From: an uncultured Lachnospiraceae bacterium
Lineage (GTDB): Bacteria; Bacillota; Clostridia; Lachnospirales; Lachnospiraceae
Reading direction: 5' to 3'
Length of the DNA stretch: 37,921 bases
Assembly: GCA_910589635.1 (NCBI GenBank)
Contig: CAJUTD010000021.1
Coordinates: 988 to 38,908, forward strand
Shown here: piece by piece, positions 22,937-32,056 of the stretch
How the letters are laid out: each line of letters opens with the position of its first letter
Position numbering within the stretch: position 1 is the first letter of the stretch
Made by a program: the position numbers and the translations under genes
Notes under the pieces: model-generated
The model's database searches: none
The model's input: only the letters and a program-made list of their open reading frames with translations
Told to the model about the DNA's origin: nothing

Positions 22937-24061
22937 TTAAAAATCCCCCTTTCGGTATTTTAAAGGCTGAAGCCCCACATTTAACACAAGCCCAATTCCA
23001 ATGAACAAACTCACCAAAGAAGTGAGGCCATAACTCACAAATGGCAGGGGAAGTCCGGTATTAGGCATCATTCCGGTTACCACACAGATATTTACAAAAG
23101 TCTGAAATCCAATCCACACAGCAACGCCGCCGCAAATCAGTTGTCCCGGCAAATCCTTCGCTTTTCTGCCTATGAGAATACATTCAATCACAATCAGCAA
23201 AAGCAAAATAAGGGTTGCCGCACTGCCTACAAATCCAAGTTCCTCTCCCACAACGGCAAAGATAAAGTCGGTCTGTGGTTCCGGAATAAAATTACCATTC
23301 TTGACAGAAAATACCGTATCATTGTTTAGCCCCTTTCCCCATAACATTCCGGAGCCGATTGCCATAATAGAATTCTGCTGCTGATATGCGTCAGTCGCAT
23401 ATTTTTCCGGCTGAAGCCATGCCATGATGCGCTTCCACTGATACTGGTCCAAAATCGTCTGCCCTGGCTGCAGAATCAGATAGACGAACAGTGAACCGGC
23501 AGGAACCAGCACGGCAAGAACACCTGCTATTATTTTATAACTTAACCCGCTTAAAAACAAGAGCGCAAGAAAAATAATTGCCACCACAATACTGGTAGAT
23601 AAATCGGGCTGATGTTCAATCATGAACCAGGGAATAAAAATCAGAACTCCAGTTATAGCAAGAAAATAAATTTTATTTACCTTCTCATAATATTTTCCAA
23701 AATACCAGGAAAAAAACAAAATTAAAAGTACTTTTGCTAACTCTGACGGCTGAAAACGAAATCCCCCGATTTCTATCCAGCGCACGGCACCGCCGGCTTT
23801 ATCCCCAAAGACGTGGAACGTTATCAGAGAAAGCAATCCTATGTTGAATGCGTATATCAGCCAATTGAACTTGAGGATAAAGGAATAATCTATGAGCGAG
23901 ACAACAGCCATGGCAAACAGGCCAAGGCATAATCCCAAGATCTGCTTATTCTGCACAGATTTCTGCGCACTTCCAATAACACTGATTCCTATCAGGGTCA
24001 ATGCTGTCACATAGATAACCAAACGAAAATTATAATCTTTAATCTGATATTGTTTAAACAT
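22937..24061 (-). CDS. rodA: RodA peptidoglycan glycosyltransferase (SEDS family)
   Basis: The SEDS-family polymerase of the elongasome, 374 residues with about ten membrane segments. Family blocks are GAVRWIEIGGFRFQPSELAK, FMIEHQPDLSTS (with the Asp that is essential for polymerase activity in this family), IMAIGSGMLWGKGLNND, PEPQTDFIFAVVGEELGF and MPNTGLPLPFVSYG. It works with the class B PBP2 encoded upstream in the same operon. RodA rather than FtsW is chosen from the neighbours and operon. Confidence 0.93.
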   Translation of the reverse strand: MFKQYQIKDYNFRLVIYVTALTLIGISVIGSAQKSVQNKQILGLCLGLFAMAVVSLIDYSFILKFNWLIYAFNIGLLSLITFHVFGDKAGGAVRWIEIGGFRFQPSELAKVLLILFFSWYFGKYYEKVNKIYFLAITGVLIFIPWFMIEHQPDLSTSIVVAIIFLALLFLSGLSYKIIAGVLAVLVPAGSLFVYLILQPGQTILDQYQWKRIMAWLQPEKYATDAYQQQNSIMAIGSGMLWGKGLNNDTVFSVKNGNFIPEPQTDFIFAVVGEELGFVGSAATLILLLLIVIECILIGRKAKDLPGQLICGGVAVWIGFQTFVNICVVTGMMPNTGLPLPFVSYGLTSLVSLFIGIGLVLNVGLQPLKYRKGDF

Positions 24062-24139
24062 AATATAACTTCCTTACTTCCTCTGCCATTAAAGCACAAT
24101 GCAATTCAACAAACTTATATATCATCAATATCAATTGTA

Positions 24140-24421
24140 CTACTCCGAAACCCCTGTATGCCTCATGTCCTTAATCGGAATATTGGCAAACAATGCTGGG
24201 ACATTTCCATTATTTCCCTCAGACTCAGTCTGAGTAATCTGTATATCCAGACCTTCTGCATCAATCTCCATATACTTGGAAATCACCTGGATAATGTCAT
24301 TCTTAATTTTCTCCATTATTTCAGGGGAACAATTTGCACGGTCGGAAACCAATAACAGCTTTAGCCGGTCTTTGGCAATATCACCGGAACTCTTCTTCTT
24401 AAACAGATCCATCAATCCCAT
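24140..24421 (-). CDS. minE: Cell division topological specificity factor MinE
   Basis: MinE stimulates MinD ATPase and displaces MinC, confining division to mid-cell. The 93-residue protein has the membrane-targeting start MGLMDLFKKK, the MinD-contacting helix AKDRLKLLLVSDRA and the C-terminal dimerisation region (LDIQITQ). AGGAGG is 8 bases upstream. It follows minD by 12 bases. Many Firmicutes use DivIVA/MinJ instead, so the full MinCDE set is informative about the lineage. Confidence 0.95.
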   Translation of the reverse strand: MGLMDLFKKKSSGDIAKDRLKLLLVSDRANCSPEIMEKIKNDIIQVISKYMEIDAEGLDIQITQTESEGNNGNVPALFANIPIKDMRHTGVSE

Positions 24422-24433
24422 TTTGATTTCCTC

Positions 24434-25225
24434 CTAATTTTTCTTAAACATTCCTTTTAGCTTGTTCCACATACCGTCCTTTTCCTCTAAGTTCAGAAAT
24501 GGCACGTCCTCGCCTAAAACTCTGTGGCAAATATTTGCATAAGCAATTCCCGCTTTGCAGTCTGTGCCGACCAACGGCTCTCCCTGATTGGTAGAAATAA
24601 CAATCTGCTCATCATCCGGCACGGCGCCAATGAGGTTGATTGCCAAAATATCTGTGACATCCCCGATATTCATCATATCACCGCGTTTTACCATGTCCAT
24701 ACGCAGACGATTCACGATCAGATCCACACGGGAAATTTCATTTGCTGTCAATAGACCGATAATGCGGTCTGCATCACGGATAGCAGATACCTCAGGTGTC
24801 GTGACAACTAGGGCACGGTCTGCACCTGCAATAGCATTTTTAAAACCTTGCTCAATACCCGCCGGGCAATCCAACAATATGTAATCAAATTCATCTCTCA
24901 ACTCGTCAATCACCTTTACCATCTGTTCCGGGGAGACTGCCGACTTGTCTTTTGTCTGTGCAGAGGGCAGCAATGACAGGTTCGGATAACGCTTGTCCTT
25001 AATCAACGCCTGTTTCATGCGGCAGTTCCCCTCCACCACATCAACCAGATTATATACAATTCTGTTTTCAAGCCCCATGACTACATCGAGGTTGCGCAAT
25101 CCAATATCGGTATCAATTAACACAACTTTCTTGTCTAACTGCGCAAGTCCTGTACCTACGTTTGCAGTGGTGGTCGTCTTGCCAACACCGCCTTTCCCTG
25201 ATGTTATAACAATTACTTCACTCAT
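24434..25225 (-). CDS. minD: Septum site-determining ATPase MinD
   Basis: A ParA/MinD-type membrane ATPase, 263 residues. The deviant Walker A motif is SGKGGVGKTTTTANVG, with VVLIDTDIGLRNLDVVMGL and ILLDCPAGIEQGFKNA following. The C-terminal amphipathic helix WNKLKGMFKKN is the membrane-targeting sequence. AGGAGG is upstream. It lies between minC and minE. Confidence 0.97.
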   Translation of the reverse strand: MSEVIVITSGKGGVGKTTTTANVGTGLAQLDKKVVLIDTDIGLRNLDVVMGLENRIVYNLVDVVEGNCRMKQALIKDKRYPNLSLLPSAQTKDKSAVSPEQMVKVIDELRDEFDYILLDCPAGIEQGFKNAIAGADRALVVTTPEVSAIRDADRIIGLLTANEISRVDLIVNRLRMDMVKRGDMMNIGDVTDILAINLIGAVPDDEQIVISTNQGEPLVGTDCKAGIAYANICHRVLGEDVPFLNLEEKDGMWNKLKGMFKKN

Positions 25226-25246
25226 TTCACTAAATCCTCCTGATAT

Positions 25247-25936
25247 TTATATATTATTCAAAAGTCCTTTTGTAATCGGTTCAATATAAATATTACCATC
25301 CTTCACAATCGCAACCTGTGGGTCAATTTCCGCATCAGCGGAATGCCTCTTCTTGCGTTTTTTTCCTTCCTGTACTTTATCGGCGCTGCGGGCAATCACA
25401 TCCCCGATCTTAATCTGAATGGGATCCATCACAAGCGCCGCCACAAAAGCCTGCTCGTTGCCGTTTGCTCCTGCATAAGCGTTACCTTTCAATGCTCCCA
25501 GGACAACAATATTGCCTTTTGAGATTACTTTGGCTCCCGGGTTAATATCGCCCAATATGATAATGCTGCTTTCACAGTCAAGCACCTGGCCGGACCGGAG
25601 CGTTCCCTTATAGAACTCTCCGGTCTTTCCTGCCTGCTCTTCTTCAAAACGTTCTATTTTCTGACGAATCAATTCCTCCTTGAGTGCATCATTGTCAAGA
25701 ATGCAGATGATGTTCACAGATGTGTTGTCCGTAATTGTCTCAATAATCCTGAATTCTTCTTCCTGCGTCAGTTTTCTTCCCTCGAAAGAAATCGCCATCT
25801 TCGCGTTTTTAAAAAACCCTTCCGATTCCTTAAATTTATCTAAAATGCATTTTAATAATTCCTCAAAGTCCATGTGCTCATCTAAAATCAGGTTGATTCC
25901 ATATTTATTGCTTTTTAACATCACCGGCTTTGACAC
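25247..25936 (-). CDS. minC: Septum site-determining protein MinC
   Basis: MinC inhibits FtsZ polymerisation where MinD recruits it. The C-terminal beta-helix domain is clear: RSGQVLDCESSIIILGDINP, GAKVISKGNIVVLGALKG and NAYAGANGNEQAFVAALVMD; the N-terminal FtsZ-binding domain is less conserved. I place the start at the GTG at 25936, 7 bases after GGAGG; the ATG at 25942 is only 1 base from that site. The gene follows pbp2 directly. Confidence 0.92.
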   Translation of the reverse strand: MSKPVMLKSNKYGINLILDEHMDFEELLKCILDKFKESEGFFKNAKMAISFEGRKLTQEEEFRIIETITDNTSVNIICILDNDALKEELIRQKIERFEEEQAGKTGEFYKGTLRSGQVLDCESSIIILGDINPGAKVISKGNIVVLGALKGNAYAGANGNEQAFVAALVMDPIQIKIGDVIARSADKVQEGKKRKKRHSADAEIDPQVAIVKDGNIYIEPITKGLLNNI

Positions 25937-25953
25937 TTTCATCCCTCCAAACT

Positions 25954-28842
25954 TTAATCTGTAAATCCATTGGCGCTGCTCTCGATGTCTTCTGCCTGCC
26001 CGTCTAACAATGACTGGCCATCCGCAGGATTGAAATAGTACTTTAAGATATTTTTGGAAACTTCCACAGCATTAGCAGAAGTATATCCATAAGCAATACG
26101 GGTGGTAATAGCAATTTCAGGGTTCTCATAAGGCGCATAACCAATGAAAAGCGCGTGGTTTGCCCTGGTCTCCATCTGCTGTGCCGTACCCGTCTTGCCG
26201 GCAACTGCAACTGGAAAATCTTTAAAAGACTTATTATTCTCGACCACCATGCGCATGCCGCTATGGATAGCATCCCAGGAGACAGGTGAAACATCCGTAA
26301 TCTTACGGATAATCTCTGGTTTAAATTCCTTTACCATACTGCCATCCGCCGTTGTCTCTTTATCCAAAAGCGTCAATTGATAGATATTTCCACTGCTTGC
26401 CACTGCGGTTAAATACCTGGCAAGCTGCGTAGTCGTATAGTTATGATTACTTTGTCCAATGGCAGCGGTAATCGGATACTCGTCGGAAATCTGCGGGTCA
26501 TTTTCAGGAATTTCAATGCCCGTCTTTTCATCCAGTCCGAACAATGCCGCATATTTTCTCAGCGCTGCGATACCTTTGTTCTCATTATACCCTCCGCCTT
26601 CGGAACTTAAACGATAACCCATCTCATAAAAGAAGTAGTTACAGGAGTCACGGATTGCCTCAGAGATGTTATCCTTGCCATGAGTGCTTCCGGGATAAAT
26701 CCAGCATTTGGGAGATGGCGTGATGTTAGTATATTCTCCCTCGTCCTTAATCTGTTCCCCGACACTGACAATCCCCTCTGTCAATGCTGCTGCCGCAGTA
26801 ATTGGCTTAAACGTAGAACCGGGCGCTGTCCTCTGTTGTGTAGCATTATTGTACTGAGGTACGGACAAATCCTTCTGTAGACTCTCAAAATATGCGGAAT
26901 CTACGGTATTGGCAAGCCGATTCGTATCATACCCGGGATATGTCACGCAGGCAAGCAATTCGCCGGTATTCACATTAACCATGACGCAGCTCGCCGTGCA
27001 GGGGTCAAGCGCAAGCTGCGCAGGGGTAATCTCTATATTCTTAATTTTGTCTCGGAGAAAGTCAAATGCACTGAGGCTGCCGTTCGCAAGCGCTGCCTGT
27101 TCTCCATTTTTGTCTTTAAGAATGCCCTGTTCATAAAGAATCTGGCAAATCTGGTTTCCTGAAATCAGGTTATCCCGAATCATATACTGGTAAATCTTTT
27201 TGGAGAATTCTGTGTCTGTCTGTAATTCTTCCATAACATAAGCAATCAAAGCGTCATAAATTTCTGTAGAATCTGAATATTTTGATTCCGTATCAAAGCC
27301 GGTTATATCAATCCAGTCCATAGCAATGGCACGGTGGAGATACTCTGCAAGGCTTGCCGTGTCGTTTTTCCAGGAAAGATATACTTCATCATCCGTGTCT
27401 ACTTTGTCTGACAGGAAAATTTTCTTTTCTCCAAGCATGGAAAGAATATAGCTCATATATACCTGATATTCCTTGTCCAAATCCCCATATTTTGCCGGGG
27501 ACGGGGACGTGAACTGCTGGCGTAGGCTTTCAATGACATTTCCCTGCTTATTTTTAAAAATAGCATATATCTGCTTTTCTACCGGCTGTGCGTCTTCCTT
27601 TTCAAAATGTGTTATATCTATGACGCTGTTGTTGAGCAAAGCAAAATAGACGTCATCGATCGGAATTTTTATATCGGAAGCTGTACCTGTACTGGTATCA
27701 TACTCCTTAATATTTTCAATATTAGCATAAACAATTCCGGCAAGCTCCTGCTCCAACATACGGTAAACTGCCTCTTGCAGTTCGGCGTCTATTGAGAGGT
27801 AAATATCATTTCCAGAAGAAGCGTCCACTTGCGCAATCATCTCTGTAATCCGCCCCATGTTGTCTGTATAGAAAGATTCCTTGCCCTTGCTACCTTGAAG
27901 CTGCTGATCCATAACCTGTTCAATGCCTGATTTGCCAACTACGTCATTGAGCGTATATTCGTCACTCTCTGCCGAGAGCGTATCGTATTCTTCCTGAGAA
28001 ATCTTGCCCGTGTAACCGATAATATGGGAAAAGTATACACTGTCAACATATTTGCGAATGCTGTCTTCTGTGATATCTATGCCTTGAAGAATATCGGAAT
28101 TCTCCTTGATGACAGCAACTGTCTCCTCACTGACATTCTGGGCAATCGTCGTCAAAACGTATTTCTGGTAATTATTCTGAGAAATTGCATAGCGCAACAG
28201 CATAATCTTGTATGCTTCCTCTTCGGTATATAAGGCGTCTTCCTCAGAAAGCTCTTTGGTATCCGTCTTGCCTTCCACATAAATATCAAATTTGTTCTGT
28301 AAATATTCAATAACTTGATCCGGAGTTGCCTCTCCCTCGTCATATCCAAGTTTCTTGTTATATTTCAGCTTGTCTACGCTTGTGTAGCCATACACGTCTG
28401 CCAGAAAACGCTTCAATGCCCGGTCTGATAAGGTAAATGTATAATTGCCATTCTCATTTCTCTGGACGTCAAAATTATTGGTGATTGTGTCCCCTTTTTC
28501 CTCAATCATATGAATGACCGTATTCAACTCTTCATTCAGCAGGCGGTTTTTAGATTTGGTACTGTTATATACGCCGTTATCCTCAATTGTGACAGAATAA
28601 GACAGCTCATTATATGCAAGCAGCTTGCCGTTTCTGTCAAAAATATTGCCTCTCGTGCCGGAAGTAACACGTTCTTTTCGGATTAAAAGCGTATAATTGT
28701 CCAGATATTCCTGCCCTTTAATGATTTGTAGCACAAAAATACGCTGTAACAGTATGCCAAACAACACGATTACTGCTACGCTGAGTGCAAATAGCCTGGA
28801 GGTCAGTATTTTTTTGCCATAATCTTTTATTATTTCAAACAA
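25954..28842 (-). CDS. mrdA: Class B penicillin-binding protein 2 of the elongasome
   Basis: A transpeptidase that cross-links peptidoglycan with RodA. It has one membrane segment (residues 15-40), a dimerisation domain (TRGNIFDRNGKLLAYNELSY) and a C-terminal transpeptidase domain with active-site motifs PGSTFKPI (SxxK), RDSCNYFF (SxN) and GKTGTAQ (KTG). At 962 residues it is clearly longer than the roughly 630-720 of typical PBP2; the extra length is between the two domains (about residues 140-270 and 390-600). The start is a TTG, overlapping the mreD stop by 8 bases, with AAAGGAG 11 bases upstream. No better start was found. Confidence 0.93.
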   Translation of the reverse strand: MFEIIKDYGKKILTSRLFALSVAVIVLFGILLQRIFVLQIIKGQEYLDNYTLLIRKERVTSGTRGNIFDRNGKLLAYNELSYSVTIEDNGVYNSTKSKNRLLNEELNTVIHMIEEKGDTITNNFDVQRNENGNYTFTLSDRALKRFLADVYGYTSVDKLKYNKKLGYDEGEATPDQVIEYLQNKFDIYVEGKTDTKELSEEDALYTEEEAYKIMLLRYAISQNNYQKYVLTTIAQNVSEETVAVIKENSDILQGIDITEDSIRKYVDSVYFSHIIGYTGKISQEEYDTLSAESDEYTLNDVVGKSGIEQVMDQQLQGSKGKESFYTDNMGRITEMIAQVDASSGNDIYLSIDAELQEAVYRMLEQELAGIVYANIENIKEYDTSTGTASDIKIPIDDVYFALLNNSVIDITHFEKEDAQPVEKQIYAIFKNKQGNVIESLRQQFTSPSPAKYGDLDKEYQVYMSYILSMLGEKKIFLSDKVDTDDEVYLSWKNDTASLAEYLHRAIAMDWIDITGFDTESKYSDSTEIYDALIAYVMEELQTDTEFSKKIYQYMIRDNLISGNQICQILYEQGILKDKNGEQAALANGSLSAFDFLRDKIKNIEITPAQLALDPCTASCVMVNVNTGELLACVTYPGYDTNRLANTVDSAYFESLQKDLSVPQYNNATQQRTAPGSTFKPITAAAALTEGIVSVGEQIKDEGEYTNITPSPKCWIYPGSTHGKDNISEAIRDSCNYFFYEMGYRLSSEGGGYNENKGIAALRKYAALFGLDEKTGIEIPENDPQISDEYPITAAIGQSNHNYTTTQLARYLTAVASSGNIYQLTLLDKETTADGSMVKEFKPEIIRKITDVSPVSWDAIHSGMRMVVENNKSFKDFPVAVAGKTGTAQQMETRANHALFIGYAPYENPEIAITTRIAYGYTSANAVEVSKNILKYYFNPADGQSLLDGQAEDIESSANGFTD

Positions 28843-29353
28843 ACTTGCTTGCTCTCCTTTTTTCGATTTTTTCTAAATTCTTATTAATCTTGAGGATTAT
28901 AAAGTATAAAACGATTGTCACAAGGATGGTATACACCAGTTCCGGCAACATGATATTGAGAAGATAATAATCAATGCGAAACCTTTTTCTCAGGAAAAAC
29001 AGGAACAGATACACCAGTATATTGTAGGAAAAATCGCTCGCGGCAATCAGAATTAATGGAAGCTTGATGTCATCCGGGAAAAATCGCTTGCGGAAGAATC
29101 CGTTGACATAACCGATATAGGCATAAATTAACGCATAGAACCCTATTACACTCCCAAAAAATATATCAAGAATCAGCCCACTGAAGAATCCAATCCACAT
29201 CCCCTCTTTGCGGCCTCGCATGAACCCAAAAGATGACGTAACCACAATCAATAGATTAGGTGATATGGATGCAATGGAAAGCATCTGGAACAACGTACTC
29301 TGCAAAAGAAAGCACACAGTTATAATTAAAAATACAGCCAATTTACGTCTCAT
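28835..29353 (-). CDS. mreD: Rod shape-determining protein MreD
   Basis: An integral membrane protein of the elongasome, 172 residues with about five hydrophobic segments. LLIVVTSSFGFMRGRKEGMW and FFSGLILDIFFGSVIGFYAL are the family's recognisable blocks, and the C-terminus is basic. AAAGGAG precedes the ATG. It overlaps pbp2 by 8 bases. Confidence 0.92.
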   Translation of the reverse strand: MRRKLAVFLIITVCFLLQSTLFQMLSIASISPNLLIVVTSSFGFMRGRKEGMWIGFFSGLILDIFFGSVIGFYALIYAYIGYVNGFFRKRFFPDDIKLPLILIAASDFSYNILVYLFLFFLRKRFRIDYYLLNIMLPELVYTILVTIVLYFIILKINKNLEKIEKRRASKFV

Positions 29354-29366
29354 CTGTTCCGCTCCT

Positions 29367-30224
29367 TTAATCAGCCGGGGTCTTTTTCTTATCTTTAATT
29401 ACCAAAACTTCTTGTAAATGCTGAAAATCAACGGCCGGAATTATAGTTCCTGAATAAGTAAGATTGTTGGAATTGCGCTCAATCGTATTTACGTATCCTA
29501 TGAGAATCCCCTCTAAATACTTATCACTGATATGTGAAGTCACAATCTGCTCTCCTGTCTTAACCGTATCCTCGTCACATTTCAAATCAGTGAAACCAAT
29601 GACCCGCTGCTCATTCATAGATACCAGATTGCCATTGACAATACAGCGGTCCGCCGTGGACAACGCCATACCGCTGACATTACTGGCATCATCTATGATG
29701 GAACGCACCTTGGCATAATTGGGCCCTGTGTCAATCACGATACCGACAAGTCCGCTGCCTGCAATCACATTCATATCTTTCTCTATACCATCCTTCTCTC
29801 CCTTATCAATGAGAAAGGTTGAGAACCAATTACCGCCGTCATTGCCAATGACACGGGCAGCAACCTTCTCGTAACTGGGATATTTCTGATCGAGTTTCAT
29901 CAACTCCCTGAGATTATCCAGCTCATATTGCTCTAATTTGATTGTGTTTAATTCCTGCGTAAGCTCGTCCACCTGTGCTTGCAGCTCTTTGTTCTTCTGC
30001 TGTACATTCCGCAGTGATACCACGTCATCCGCGCGGTTAATCACCCAGGTAGCTACCTGATTAATCCCATTCTGCATGGGAACAAACACATACCCGGCAA
30101 CCGTATTCAACGGCCCGCCGGACAAATTTAGGGTAAAGCTCACAAACATTACCAGCACACAGAGCACAGTAACTGCCAGAAGCGTATATTTGGTTGGGAT
30201 AGAGCGTTTTGTTCTTCGTTTCAT
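29367..30224 (-). CDS. mreC: Rod shape-determining protein MreC
   Basis: MreC links cytoplasmic MreB to the outer PBP2/RodA complex. It has one membrane segment (YTLLAVTVLCVLVMFVSFTL), a coiled coil (about residues 65-110) and the extracellular beta-domain (ARVIGNDGGNWFSTFLIDKG, GSGLVGIVIDTGPNYAKVRS). The ATG at 30224 is used; GAGG lies upstream, 12 bases away. A TTG at 30236 is adjacent to that site and therefore unlikely. It lies between mreB and mreD. Confidence 0.94.
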   Translation of the reverse strand: MKRRTKRSIPTKYTLLAVTVLCVLVMFVSFTLNLSGGPLNTVAGYVFVPMQNGINQVATWVINRADDVVSLRNVQQKNKELQAQVDELTQELNTIKLEQYELDNLRELMKLDQKYPSYEKVAARVIGNDGGNWFSTFLIDKGEKDGIEKDMNVIAGSGLVGIVIDTGPNYAKVRSIIDDASNVSGMALSTADRCIVNGNLVSMNEQRVIGFTDLKCDEDTVKTGEQIVTSHISDKYLEGILIGYVNTIERNSNNLTYSGTIIPAVDFQHLQEVLVIKDKKKTPAD

Positions 30225-30239
30225 AAATACTTGCAACCT

Positions 30240-31259
30240 CTATTTATAAATTCTGGTTTTCATGCTAAAGGCAAGCTTCCGGTATTTTTCGTCTGAGACA
30301 ATTTTGTCCAGGCCGCGCACTGCGCTTTCTTCCGGGTACTCGCAAGTATTTACCCGGATATTGGTTATCTGGGTAAACAGTTCGTCCAGCCTCTGGATTT
30401 TGGAGGAACCGCCGGTGATGTAGATACCGGAGTGAATGATATCCCTTGCCAGTTCCGGAGGAGTTTTCTCTAAAATCATCTTGATGGAATTGCAGATTGT
30501 ATTCAATGGGTCTTTGATAGCTTCATACACAATGGAGGAGTTAATCTGCATTTCAATGGGCAGTCCGCTGACAACGTCCCTTCCCACAATTGTCTCCATA
30601 GTCTCTTCTTCCTGTGCGATGGCGCAGCCTAACGTCTCCTTCAGGTGCATAGCCGTTTTCTGTCCAATAACCAAGCTAAAATTACGCTTGAGATGATTGA
30701 TAATAGACTCATCAATGCGTTTACCGCCAAAATGAAGAAGATCGCTCAGCACCAAGCCGCCCAGAGAAATCACGGAAATCTCTGTTGTATCGGCGCCAAT
30801 ATTCACAATCATGAAGCCCGTCGGGGAATTTACGTCCAAATCCAACCCTACCGCGTCCGCGATCGGCTTCTCACATAACAGCACGTTTCGCGGTTTAAAT
30901 CGGCTCTTGTAGAACAAATCGAAAAACGCCTTCTTTTCCACTTCCGTAATGTCTGTTGGCACCGCAACGATGAATTCAGCTCCCTTGATATGGCTCTTGG
31001 CATATTTCTCCAATAATTCACCAATCATCATCTGCATATTGTTGTAATCTGCAATGACTCCGTTGACTACGGGAAAAGATACCTGAATACTGTCCGGCGC
31101 CTTCTCATACATAGCATATGCATCATCGCCGAAAGCATAGAGCTGGTTTTTGTTGACGATGGCAATGGTATTTTTCTCATTGATTACATTTCCGGTCCCC
31201 TTACAGAAAATCTTCAGATTGCAGGTTCCCAAATCAATTCCATATACATTTGCTGACAT
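30240..31259 (-). CDS. mreB: MreB-family actin homologue, divergent
   Basis: A bacterial actin that organises elongasome movement under the membrane, 339 residues. The phosphate-1 loop GIDLGTCNLKIF, PVVNGVIADYNNMQ, CEKPIADAVG and the adenosine loop ITGGSSKI are visible. It is divergent: the phosphate-2 motif, usually DIGGGTTE, reads NIGADTTE (codon AAT for the first residue), and EEP reads EKP. It is followed directly by mreC and mreD, so its place in the elongasome is not in doubt. ATP hydrolysis may be altered. AAAGGA precedes the ATG. Confidence 0.9.
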   Translation of the reverse strand: MSANVYGIDLGTCNLKIFCKGTGNVINEKNTIAIVNKNQLYAFGDDAYAMYEKAPDSIQVSFPVVNGVIADYNNMQMMIGELLEKYAKSHIKGAEFIVAVPTDITEVEKKAFFDLFYKSRFKPRNVLLCEKPIADAVGLDLDVNSPTGFMIVNIGADTTEISVISLGGLVLSDLLHFGGKRIDESIINHLKRNFSLVIGQKTAMHLKETLGCAIAQEEETMETIVGRDVVSGLPIEMQINSSIVYEAIKDPLNTICNSIKMILEKTPPELARDIIHSGIYITGGSSKIQRLDELFTQITNIRVNTCEYPEESAVRGLDKIVSDEKYRKLAFSMKTRIYK

Positions 31260-31262
31260 AAC

Positions 31263-31970
31263 TTATGTTCCTTTCCTCTGGCCAAGCAGGCCGTTTTCTC
31301 TAAAGCTCATATATCTGTTGTCGCCAATAATAATATGATCTGCCAGGGCGATTCCCAGAATCCTCCCACTCTCCATGACCCGGTGCGTCACCTGTATATC
31401 TGCATCGCTGGGCGTAGGGTCGCCGCTTGGATGGTTATGGAGAAGTACTATGTGCACTGCGTGGCATTCCAGTGCGCTTATGAAAATTTCCCTGGGAGAT
31501 ACCAGAGAGTAATTTACTGTGCCGACAGAGACGACTTCATCTCCCAGCAGATTGCATTTTGCATCAAACATTGCCAACAGCAGCTGTTCCTTGGGCTCAT
31601 GCCTGAGCGTTTCCATATAATAATAAGCAATGCTGGCAGGTTCATTGAGTCTTATATCCCCAAGCCTGTTGCATTTAGCGATACGCCCGGCAAGCTCAAC
31701 GATACACTTTAACTGTGCCGCTTTGACTTGTCCGATACCCGGAATCTCTTTCATTTCCTGCGGGTTCATATAAACAAGATTCAAAAGGCCCTTATCCTTC
31801 TGTGCGAGCAATGTCTGTGCAAGCTGCAATGCTGTCATGTCCTTTGTGCCGCTTCTCAAAATCAAAGCGAGAAGTTCTGCATCCGAAAGAGCCTGCGCCC
31901 CATAGCGCAGAAACTTCTCCCGTGGCTGTTCTGATTCCGGCATTTCTTTCATAGTTATGTGTAAATTCAT
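31263..31970 (-). CDS. radC: RadC-family JAMM-domain protein
   Basis: A 235-residue RadC protein: an N-terminal helix-hairpin-helix part (EIPGIGQVKAAQLKCIVELA) and a C-terminal JAMM metalloprotease-like domain with HNHPSGDPTPSDAD. Despite its name its role in DNA repair is unsupported. It lies 3 bases before mreB, the common arrangement upstream of mreBCD. The start ATG at 31970 has AGGGAG only 3 bases upstream, which is short, and no better start is seen. Confidence 0.93.
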   Translation of the reverse strand: MNLHITMKEMPESEQPREKFLRYGAQALSDAELLALILRSGTKDMTALQLAQTLLAQKDKGLLNLVYMNPQEMKEIPGIGQVKAAQLKCIVELAGRIAKCNRLGDIRLNEPASIAYYYMETLRHEPKEQLLLAMFDAKCNLLGDEVVSVGTVNYSLVSPREIFISALECHAVHIVLLHNHPSGDPTPSDADIQVTHRVMESGRILGIALADHIIIGDNRYMSFRENGLLGQRKGT

Positions 31971-32056
31971 GCACTCCCTTTCACTCTCTCAAAAGCAAAG
32001 GAAAAATAATACATTTTATTTTAGCACAAAAGGTCTTTGATGTATACTAATTATTA

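Noticed and set aside
32020..32040. CAAAAGGTCTTT resembling the inner arm of the repeat element
   Set aside because: Only about 11 bases match, with no partner arm or hairpins nearby.
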